The notes under the pieces: model-generated | Told to the model about the DNA's origin: nothing | What the model saw: only the letters and a program-made list of their open reading frames with translations | Database searches by the model: none | Shown: positions 25,330 through 32,272 of the stretch, one piece after another | Layout of the letters: each line of letters begins with the position of its first letter | Position numbering within the stretch: the stretch's first letter is position 1 | Source of the DNA: Kosakonia sacchari SP1 | Lineage (GTDB): Bacteria > Pseudomonadota > Gammaproteobacteria > Enterobacterales > Enterobacteriaceae | Direction: 5' to 3' | Assembly (NCBI RefSeq): GCF_000300455.3 | Contig: NZ_CP007215.2 | Location: forward strand, 1-64,000 | DNA: 64,000 bases | Program-made: the position numbers and the translations under genes

Positions 25330-25923
25330 ATGTGTTTTATTACCAGAGCAGCTTTAAATATGGTAAGCAACCCACAGGTTGTTTTTCAGCAAAACAATAA
25401 TGTGTTAACGCGCTGCGGTTCTACCCCTAAGCCGCCTGAAAATAATAATACCTGCTGTAAACCAGACGATGGTAAAAACTGTCATAAACCCGATAACGAC
25501 TGGAATCATTGCAATAAGCCAAACAACGACTGGAATAACTGCAATAAACCCAGCAACAACTGTCATAAGCCAAATAATAACTGGGATGGTTGCAACCGCC
25601 CTGATAATAACTGGAATAGTTGCAATCGACCAGGCAATAACGGGAATAACTGTTCCGGTACAAATAACCACCACCGGCCGGGCAATGATCGAAATGATTG
25701 CAATACCGATACTAAATCTATCCTGCGCCAGTTATCTGATATGTTAGAAAAACTCTCCAGGCAGGCGGGGCGAGATTTAAAATCGGCTTCCGGGAGCAAT
25801 GATCCTTTTGATGTACTGAAAGCCAACCGGTCGATGTCGAACTATTATTTAAATAACCAGTTTGTCTCGAAAATGATCAGTAAAATGACCAGCAGCGTGG
25901 AGCGAATGACTAACCTGCAATAA
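25330..25923 (+). CDS. Inner-rod-like protein (SctI/HrpB position) with Cys/Asn/Trp tandem repeats
   Basis: A 197-residue protein of two unlike parts. Residues about 44-125 are eight tandem units of about ten residues with consensus [K/R]P-x-N-[N/D]-W-[N/D]-x-C-[N/H], one unit being shortened. Residues about 130-197 form a helical tail with DPFDVLKANRSMSNYYLNNQ and VSKMISKMTSSVERM, which resembles the C-terminal helix of inner-rod proteins (SctI, PrgJ, HrpB). Placement between the pilin candidate and sctJ supports SctI. Such a cysteine-rich repeat is not known to me in any inner-rod protein. An AAGGAG site is 6 bases before the ATG. Confidence 0.55.
   Translation: MCFITRAALNMVSNPQVVFQQNNNVLTRCGSTPKPPENNNTCCKPDDGKNCHKPDNDWNHCNKPNNDWNNCNKPSNNCHKPNNNWDGCNRPDNNWNSCNRPGNNGNNCSGTNNHHRPGNDRNDCNTDTKSILRQLSDMLEKLSRQAGRDLKSASGSNDPFDVLKANRSMSNYYLNNQFVSKMISKMTSSVERMTNLQ
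25459..25704 (+). repeat. Tandem coding repeat of about 30 bases, eight copies
   Basis: Degenerate in-frame repeats of about 30 bases encode the units [K/R]P-x-N-[N/D]-W-[N/D]-x-C-[N/H]. The unit count could vary by slippage. Copy four is shorter (KPSNNCH). Base composition is rich in AAT/AAC codons compared with neighbours. Confidence 0.85.
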
Positions 25924-25937
25924 CGATAAAAGCCATT

Positions 25938-26642
25938 ATGTTAATAAGAGCAATTAACGCCATCACCTTGTTATTACTGGTCATCTTCCTCTCCGGGTGC
26001 CAGGGTGAACTGGCGTTATATCAGGGGCTTGCTGAGCCAGCGGCTAACGCCATCGTTGCAGAACTCAAGGACAAAGGTATTGAGGCCGCAAAGCGTTCGG
26101 ATAAAACGGGTTATTCCGTTTCGATATCTATGTCCGATCTTCCTGAAGCTGTGAAAATATTACATTCCGCAGGATTGCCCTCCCAGAGCTATGTTAGCCT
26201 GGGAGATGTTTTTCGTAAGGAAGGGATGATTTCATCACCGCTTGAAGAACGCGTGCGTTATATTTATGCCTTATCTCAGGAGCTTGAGTTTACGTTATCG
26301 CAAATCGATGGCGTTATTATGGCAAGAGTACATATTGTTCTGCCTGAACGTATCTCAGCGGGCGAGCCAATACAACCTGCCTCAGCGGCGGTATTTATTA
26401 AATATAACCGGGATATTCGTGTGGAAAAATTACAACCCGTTATCAGGCGAATGGCGCTCAGCAGTATTCCGGGAATGGTGGATGCCGATGATAAAAAATT
26501 GTCTATTTCTTTTATCCCCACAGAGGAATATAAAGCGCAAGGTATTGCGCCGGAAAATAAAAAGCCAAACACCATGATATTGTATTTTCTGGGTGGTCTC
26601 TGCTTACTTGCGTCGCTTTATTTCTTTATACAGAAAAAATGA
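25938..26642 (+). CDS. sctJ: Type III secretion inner-membrane ring lipoprotein SctJ (HrcJ)
   Basis: SctJ forms the periplasmic inner ring of the injectisome basal body (YscJ/FliF family). It has 234 residues with a lipoprotein signal ending LSGC (Cys about residue 21). The paired ring-building domains follow (ALYQGLAEPAANAIVAELK; ELEFTLSQIDGVIMARVHIVLPE), then a C-terminal membrane helix (about 212-230, ILYFLGGLCLLASLYFF). The gene starts 14 bases after the preceding stop and is followed after 25 bases by sctK, in an HrpB-HrcJ-HrpD-HrpE order. Confidence 0.95.
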   Translation: MLIRAINAITLLLLVIFLSGCQGELALYQGLAEPAANAIVAELKDKGIEAAKRSDKTGYSVSISMSDLPEAVKILHSAGLPSQSYVSLGDVFRKEGMISSPLEERVRYIYALSQELEFTLSQIDGVIMARVHIVLPERISAGEPIQPASAAVFIKYNRDIRVEKLQPVIRRMALSSIPGMVDADDKKLSISFIPTEEYKAQGIAPENKKPNTMILYFLGGLCLLASLYFFIQKK

Positions 26643-26667
26643 CATCAATTTCATTAAAGGGATTTTC

Positions 26668-27249
26668 ATGCTGCGATGGATTCACTGGTGGCGCAATGGC
26701 TGGCGTCATAAACGTCATCACAGTTGGCCGTTGCCGGAAGAGCTAAACATTATCCACGCGGTTATCACTTATGCGGAAACACACCAAAGGCTCTGGATTG
26801 ATAACCTTTTTGGTGTCAAACCTACGGCGATTCCTGAACCCACAGAGGCGTTTATTAACGTCATTGAACTATTACAACACCAGCGCGTTTTATTATTTGA
26901 AGCTCTTTTTTGTGTCTGCGTGGCTGACCCATCATCGGTCTATCATTTTTTGTCTCCAGATGCTCAGCAATGGTGCCGCCGGTTGGCTATGGGGTTAAAA
27001 CCAGGCTTGTGGATGCCACCTCTCTCGTCCGATCCGGAAATTACCGGAATCATCTTGCTCCGTGGCTGGGTTGGCGAACCTGTCTGGTCACGAATGCGTT
27101 TTTCTTTGCCGAAGGAAAACGTTGAAGTGATCGAACGGCAGGTTGCCATCACCCTTGCGCCACAAAAACTTTCCGCACTCTGGGTGGCGGTTCTCGCCTG
27201 GATGCAGCGCGAAAGCCAACGGGAAAACAGCCATGCTGACAATGCATAA
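26668..27249 (+). CDS. sctK: Probable SctK/HrpD type III accessory protein
   Basis: Located between sctJ and sctL, where HrpD (SctK, sorting-platform adaptor) is encoded in Hrp1 clusters. I chose ATG 26668 (MLRWIHWWRNGWRHKR), preceded by AAGGGA; the product is 193 residues, in the HrpD size range. No membrane segment. The sequence is weakly conserved, as usual for this component, so the assignment relies mainly on order. Its 3' end overlaps sctL by 17 bases. Confidence 0.6.
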   Translation: MLRWIHWWRNGWRHKRHHSWPLPEELNIIHAVITYAETHQRLWIDNLFGVKPTAIPEPTEAFINVIELLQHQRVLLFEALFCVCVADPSSVYHFLSPDAQQWCRRLAMGLKPGLWMPPLSSDPEITGIILLRGWVGEPVWSRMRFSLPKENVEVIERQVAITLAPQKLSALWVAVLAWMQRESQRENSHADNA

Positions 27250-27865
27250 AATCAGCCCGCTTGCCGGTATTTCGCTGGTGCGACAACCGGTGATCCGCAA
27301 AGAGGATGTCGCCAACTTTTGCTTGTCCGACGCGGTAATGGATAACGCGCATCTTCGCGCCGGGGAGGTAATAAAACAGGCGCAACTCACCGCAGAACAG
27401 CTTCGTCAGCAGGCCTATGAAGAGGTCTCGACAGCGCTGTGGGCACAGGCGCGAGTCATCCTTGATGACTGGGAAAAAGAACGTGAAGAGATGCGCCGCT
27501 GCACCGTCGATGTCGCAAAAGCGTTGCTGGCGCAGGCACTGGAACTCGCGTTTGCCAAAAAGCCTGGCAAAGCTCGCCTCGAAGCCTTACTTAACCAACT
27601 GAAAAAGCACACAGAAACAAGCATTGCAGCACGGTTATTCGTTAATCCCCGGCAATATGCGCAAGCTGCGGACTATTTAGCACAACATACCGATCTGCGC
27701 TGGTCGCTGGTAAGCGATAGCCAGCAGGCCAAAGATGAGGTGTGTCTGAAAAGCACTCACGGCAGTTTTACTCTGAGTTGGCAGACATTCAGCGAGAGTT
27801 TTATCGCGGCTATCAACGCGAGTGTTCCGCCAAACGATCAGCAAATAGATAATACTATGAAATAA
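27233..27865 (+). CDS. sctL: Type III ATPase stator SctL (HrpE/FliH-like)
   Basis: SctL is the peripheral stalk that links the SctN ATPase to the sorting platform. From ATG 27233 (MLTMHKISPLAG) it has 210 residues. The central helical region (about 45-110, AGEVIKQAQLTAEQLRQQAYEEV onward) has the spaced Ala/Glu/Gln pattern of FliH/YscL stalks, and the C-terminal domain carries the LRWSLVSDSQQAKDEVCLKS-like segment. It overlaps sctK. A hairpin directly after the stop mainly serves the opposing operon. Confidence 0.8.
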   Translation: MLTMHKISPLAGISLVRQPVIRKEDVANFCLSDAVMDNAHLRAGEVIKQAQLTAEQLRQQAYEEVSTALWAQARVILDDWEKEREEMRRCTVDVAKALLAQALELAFAKKPGKARLEALLNQLKKHTETSIAARLFVNPRQYAQAADYLAQHTDLRWSLVSDSQQAKDEVCLKSTHGSFTLSWQTFSESFIAAINASVPPNDQQIDNTMK

Positions 27866-27866
27866 A

Positions 27867-27895
27867 AGAGCCATTACCGCACAAGTAATGGCTCT
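27867..27895 (-). terminator. Intrinsic terminator of the leftward effector operon
   Basis: A perfect 11-bp stem AGAGCCATTAC / GTAATGGCTCT with a 7-base loop sits between the convergent sctL and effector genes. On the minus strand it is followed by TTTATTTC, 16 bases after the effector stop. The plus strand lacks a U-tract, so it mostly terminates the leftward unit. Confidence 0.85.
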
Positions 27896-27910
27896 GCCAG
27901 GCAATCAACG

Positions 27911-30100
27911 TTAGTAAATTTTGGTGATTTTATCCGGCGTCACCAGGTTATTGGCCAGATGGACCTCATCGAATGACCAGGCGTAATCGCCAAATCTTTC
28001 CAGACGGTTCTTTTCACGCAGCATGGCGATATACCCCGGCGGTGTGGTATTTGCCAGCTCCATATAGCGCTCATTATGCTCAACGTTTTCCCGCAGTGAG
28101 ACACCGGGAATCCCTTTGGCGTCAATCTCATAAAGGTGGAAAACGCCGCCAAACTCGCCCCGGCCGAAGCGCTCCGCGCCTTCCCGCGTGCGCGCAACAA
28201 ACACCACCGGGCCGGACATCATTTTCTCTACCCCGGCAAAGTAATTCCCGTCACGAAAACCTACCTGTTGCGGATCGCCGCGCCGTACCACGCGATCACT
28301 CTTCTCCACCCGGTACAACTTTGTAAAATCAGCTCGCTCAATGTAACCCCGGTCATTGAGATAGCTTCCAGAAGGTAACTGGATATTCGGTGCCCATGGG
28401 TTAACCGTAATCCCGTTGTCGGCATAAGGAGAGTGTTCCGCCCCGGACGTCACCACCGACGCGGGGGAGCTGCTTCGTGAACTCAAACCCGAAATGGGGG
28501 ACTCAGTGTTTCGCGCAGGCGAAGCGCCGGCAAGCGAGGGGCTTTTGCTCTCCTCCCCAAACAGTGAAGCGCCGGGCGTGCGGGGGAGGCCGGTTGTGGA
28601 CACCTCTTCTGAAAGCGCGGGTGAGAAGGGCGACGCCGGTGATGCTGAACGGCTTGCCGTCGCATCGAATACCGGTGTCGCAGGCGTTGGCGGCAGGCTG
28701 CTTTCCAGTGTCACCGGGGAGGAGGCGCGCGAATCTGGCCGCGATCGCGGCAGGCTTAAATCAAGCGGGCGATCGGTTGGCGATACGCTGCCGGACGTTG
28801 AGGTGCCGGGTTGCGAATCGACATCCATCGGCGTCGGGCGGGAAAGTGCGGCATCACGGCGCGCTTCAGCCAGCCCGGCGCGCGGGTTGCCATACATTTG
28901 CTGAGCAGGTGCGTTTAAAAATGGGGGGCTGATCCCGCCCGGCAACCCGCTGCGCTGCCACTCGCCGCCGGCGGATTCCACCGTGAGCACCGGTTTGCGT
29001 GTCGCTGGATCGATAATGCGCGCCCGGCCTTCGGCTGCGCGGAAATCCGGGCTGACTTCGTACACCTGGCTTTCCCCTTCTGCGGCGCGGTAACGCAGCA
29101 GCCAGCGGTCATTCCCGGCGGCGTCTTTCACCTGGTGAATCCCGCCCGCGCCGGCCTGGCTCTCTTTCAGCAGCGTCTCGCCATCCTGCAACGCGTATTG
29201 GCGAATATCACCTGCCAGCGAAGGGCGCAGGCGGTTCACCTCCGCCGCGATACCCGCTTCCGTCCCGGCTTCTTCCGTCAGAACCTCTTCCGGGGCGCTG
29301 CGCATTCCGGCAAGCGCAGCGCCTTCGCTGGACAGCGCTTCCTCGCTGAAGAGTTCCGCCATCGCACTGGCATCGGCGGCAAGACCGTCCAGCACCAGCA
29401 GCGTGCCGATATCCTTCATAAACAGCTCAGCATTCGACGGTTCATTCTGTTCGGTACGCAGCGGCTGCCCGACAAAATGGCGCAGTGCCTGCACCTTATC
29501 CTGGTCGCTGTAGTGCGCCAGCGCCTTACCTTCAAGGCCAGGGATATCGTTCTGGGTATTGGTTTTGTACTGCGCGCCGGTATTGATCTGCTGGTCGAAA
29601 AAATCCCGCGCCGCCGCCACCAGCAGCGTCGGTTCCCGCGCGTTGCCCTGCGCATCAAAATGCGTCCTGGCGCTGGCGGCATACTGCCCGCGAACGCTGT
29701 CCTGCAAATCCGCCAGTGCCCGGGGCTGTTTGTACCAGTCGGCGGGCAGGTCAGCCGGATCGTGAATGCCCGCTGCCGCAAGGCCATAAGCGAGAAGGGA
29801 TTTTCGCGCCTCGTAAGGCGCGCCATAGGAGGCGGTAAAGCCGGATTCGCTGCTCTGGCCTTCGCGCTGGCGGATCATTTGCCCGGCAATCTGTTTTTCC
29901 AGCGTCGGGTAACCCTCACCGCGTGCATCGGTGGTAAAACGCAGGGTGCGGACATCAGGGCGCGCGACACGGTCATCATTATTATTTCCCGTCCCGGTAT
30001 ATAACGAGCCGGTGGGGATTTCGCGTTTGTTTTTGGCGGAAGTTTCCTCGCGGGTTATTGGCTGGGGAAATACAGGAATTGATACAGGATCGATTTTCAT
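27911..30100 (-). CDS. Candidate type III effector 1: shared N-terminal half plus pertussis/cholera-toxin-like ART domain
   Basis: Starting at ATG 30100 (MKIDPVSIPVFPQPIT; AGAGGTGG upstream) this is 729 residues. Residues 1-391 align almost throughout with the neighbouring effector candidate. Residues about 392-585 are a Ser/Pro/Thr-rich linker. The C-terminal 135 residues resemble pertussis/cholera-type mono-ADP-ribosyltransferases: LYRVEKSDR (Arg597), VVFVART (STS-like strand), and FDEVHLANNLVTPDKI (candidate catalytic Glu712), comparable to the pertussis S1 EYLAHRRIPPENI segment. No signal peptide. It is the last gene of the leftward operon sigma-GNAT-HrpF-SctC-effector-effector. Function as a secreted toxin is inferred. 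Confidence 0.6.
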   Translation of the reverse strand: MKIDPVSIPVFPQPITREETSAKNKREIPTGSLYTGTGNNNDDRVARPDVRTLRFTTDARGEGYPTLEKQIAGQMIRQREGQSSESGFTASYGAPYEARKSLLAYGLAAAGIHDPADLPADWYKQPRALADLQDSVRGQYAASARTHFDAQGNAREPTLLVAAARDFFDQQINTGAQYKTNTQNDIPGLEGKALAHYSDQDKVQALRHFVGQPLRTEQNEPSNAELFMKDIGTLLVLDGLAADASAMAELFSEEALSSEGAALAGMRSAPEEVLTEEAGTEAGIAAEVNRLRPSLAGDIRQYALQDGETLLKESQAGAGGIHQVKDAAGNDRWLLRYRAAEGESQVYEVSPDFRAAEGRARIIDPATRKPVLTVESAGGEWQRSGLPGGISPPFLNAPAQQMYGNPRAGLAEARRDAALSRPTPMDVDSQPGTSTSGSVSPTDRPLDLSLPRSRPDSRASSPVTLESSLPPTPATPVFDATASRSASPASPFSPALSEEVSTTGLPRTPGASLFGEESKSPSLAGASPARNTESPISGLSSRSSSPASVVTSGAEHSPYADNGITVNPWAPNIQLPSGSYLNDRGYIERADFTKLYRVEKSDRVVRRGDPQQVGFRDGNYFAGVEKMMSGPVVFVARTREGAERFGRGEFGGVFHLYEIDAKGIPGVSLRENVEHNERYMELANTTPPGYIAMLREKNRLERFGDYAWSFDEVHLANNLVTPDKITKIY

Positions 30101-30150
30101 AACCACCTCTTTTGCATAAATAAAAAGATGTCGTACTACTGGTCGTCAAA

Positions 30151-32241
30151 TTAATGACGCATACCTAATTTTTTCAGGAATGGCACGTCGACGGCGGGTA
30201 ATTCAATATTTCCGGAAAAAATATTCTTAATATCATGCCTGAAAGGGTGTTCTGCATCTTTCAATCTGACAATGGTTATGGGGTCGCGTGATGCATTTCC
30301 TTCGAGGACGTGAATTTCTTTAACTTTTAATGGGGTGTTGGGGGTAACTAAAATATGATCGGATAGCATTCCTCCGGCAGCCATTTTTTTCGGTGTGGTT
30401 TTATCTAAAATAAAAAGCACGTTTTCAGTAGACTGCATTTTGAATTGTCCAGTCCATGTCTCAAGCCATTTTATTGAGTTCTGTGGTAATGCGGATGCGG
30501 ACATAAACCCCGTATCGGTCACTACATCGTTGACTTTTATTTTGGTGCCATACGTACCCGCAGGAATTGTCGCCGCCCGGTATGCTGGTGCGTCATAATT
30601 ATTTAGTTTAGATACGGCTGCTTTTAATTCTGTTGCCAGCGTTTCCCCTTCGGCTGAAGGGCTAATATGGCGCAGATGATTATTGATAGTGCGGTAAGTG
30701 CCATCACCCCCTTCAATATATTCCGCAAGGATACCTGACTCTTGCCTGTTTTTTACCGAATTCAAATTCAGGAGAATTTTTTCATCGGCTGCTCTCTCTT
30801 TTGGCGTTCTGGCTCGGTATTGTCCTTCGTCAGGCCTCATATATAACTCGCGAAGCTCTTCGCTGACCGGTGAAAATTTTTCCTGGCGAGCAGAGGAAAG
30901 CGCACTGCCGCCGGAGGTTCCGGCTGACGCAGCAAGGCTGGTTTGTGGTTCGGTGTTGGTATGCAGTTTGACTCCACCGGGTAACGCGCTGCGCTGCCAC
31001 TCGCCATTACCCGAATGCACTGTCAGTACCGGCTGGCGGGTCTGCGGGTCGATAATGCGCGCCCGCCCTTCGCCTGGCCGAAAATCCTGCCCGACTTCGT
31101 ACACTTTGTTTTCACCTGCTCCCTCGCGGTATCGCAGCAGCCAACGGTCATTTCCGGCCGCGTCCTTCACCTGATGAATCCCCCCGACGCTGGCGCGGCT
31201 CTCCTTCAGTAGCGCCTCGCCATCTTTTACCGCGTACTGGCTGATATCGCCCGCCAGCGACGGGCGCAGCCGGTTTACTGCCGCTGCTGATCCGGTTTCC
31301 CCGGCTGCTGTACTCTCTGCCGCCGCCGTGGTTTCCCCTGCCATTACTCCTCTGGCTTCGCCGGTTACCGCCACCTCTGCCGCTGTACTGGTTGCTCCAG
31401 CCATTGTCACGTCGGCTGTCGCCTGCTCAGAGGTGTTGCGCAGCGTAGCCAGCGCGCTTCGGCCTTCCGTGGTCACCGCTTTTTCAGTGAAAAACTCCGC
31501 CATCGCACCCACTTCTGCGGCAATGCCGTCAAGCACCAGCAGCGCACCAATATCTTTCATCACCAGCTCAGCGTTGGTGGGTTCATTCTGCTCGGTGCGC
31601 AGCGGTTGCCTGGCAAAATGGCGCAGTGACTGCACTTTATCGCGATCGCTGTACTGCGCCAGCGCCTTGCCTTCGAGCCCGGGAACGTCATCGTGAGTGT
31701 TGGTTTTGTACTGCGCACCGATGTTGATTTGCTGGTCGAAAAAATCCCGCGCCGCTGCCACCAGAATGGAAGGCGTGCGCGTGTTGCCCAGCGCGTCATA
31801 GTGCGCCTGCGGGGAGGCGGCATACTGCTCGCGGACTTTATCCAGCAGTGCTGTCGTCTGTGTGCGCCCGCCATCGGGCAGGCTGGCCGGATCGTGAATG
31901 CCCGCCGCCGCAAGGCCGTAAGCAAGGAGGGATTTTCGCGCCTCGTAAGGTGCGCCGTAGGAGGCGGTAAAGCCGGATTCGCTGGTCTGCCCTTCGCGTT
32001 GGCGGATTATCTGCCCGGCAATCTGTTTCTCAACAGCTGGATAACCTTCACCACGTGAGTCGGGAGTAAATACCAGCGAGCGGGCATCCGGGCGGACAGG
32101 GCGGTCGTCGTTATTATTTTGCGGGCCGGTATATAACGAGCCGGTAGGAATTTCACGGCGATTTCTTTTCTCAATTACCGGATTTTGTCCGTTTTCTACC
32201 GACGTACTAATAATGGTAGGTGGTAATGGGTTTATTTTCAT
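30151..32241 (-). CDS. Candidate type III effector 2: shared N-terminal half plus ADP-ribosyl-exoenzyme-like domain
   Basis: A 696-residue protein from ATG 32241 with AGGAG 8 bases upstream. The N-terminal half is a paralog of effector 1 (identical tracts such as SESGFTASYGAPYEARKSLL), with extra Ala/Thr/Glu-rich expansion about 285-330. The C-terminal about 220 residues resemble the ADP-ribosyltransferase exoenzyme fold: LAEYIEGGDGTYRTINNHLR, YRAATIPAG (Arg555) and TDTGFMSAS (579-583). The position of the ExE turn reads SDHILV (627-632), so the usual glutamates are replaced. The C-terminal part is AT-richer than the N-terminal half. It lies 31 bases after sctC. Confidence 0.6.
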   Translation of the reverse strand: MKINPLPPTIISTSVENGQNPVIEKRNRREIPTGSLYTGPQNNNDDRPVRPDARSLVFTPDSRGEGYPAVEKQIAGQIIRQREGQTSESGFTASYGAPYEARKSLLAYGLAAAGIHDPASLPDGGRTQTTALLDKVREQYAASPQAHYDALGNTRTPSILVAAARDFFDQQINIGAQYKTNTHDDVPGLEGKALAQYSDRDKVQSLRHFARQPLRTEQNEPTNAELVMKDIGALLVLDGIAAEVGAMAEFFTEKAVTTEGRSALATLRNTSEQATADVTMAGATSTAAEVAVTGEARGVMAGETTAAAESTAAGETGSAAAVNRLRPSLAGDISQYAVKDGEALLKESRASVGGIHQVKDAAGNDRWLLRYREGAGENKVYEVGQDFRPGEGRARIIDPQTRQPVLTVHSGNGEWQRSALPGGVKLHTNTEPQTSLAASAGTSGGSALSSARQEKFSPVSEELRELYMRPDEGQYRARTPKERAADEKILLNLNSVKNRQESGILAEYIEGGDGTYRTINNHLRHISPSAEGETLATELKAAVSKLNNYDAPAYRAATIPAGTYGTKIKVNDVVTDTGFMSASALPQNSIKWLETWTGQFKMQSTENVLFILDKTTPKKMAAGGMLSDHILVTPNTPLKVKEIHVLEGNASRDPITIVRLKDAEHPFRHDIKNIFSGNIELPAVDVPFLKKLGMRH

Positions 32242-32272
32242 CGCAGGGCTCCTTCACGATCTTTGAACGCGT

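Noticed and set aside
25459-25704. Short repeats resembling a CRISPR array
   Set aside because: Repeats are degenerate, contiguous without spacers, and keep the reading frame, so they are coding tandem repeats.
29135-30004. A 289-codon open frame opposite effector 1
   Set aside because: GC-rich antisense shadow; the minus-strand gene has paralogy to its neighbour and a good ribosome site.
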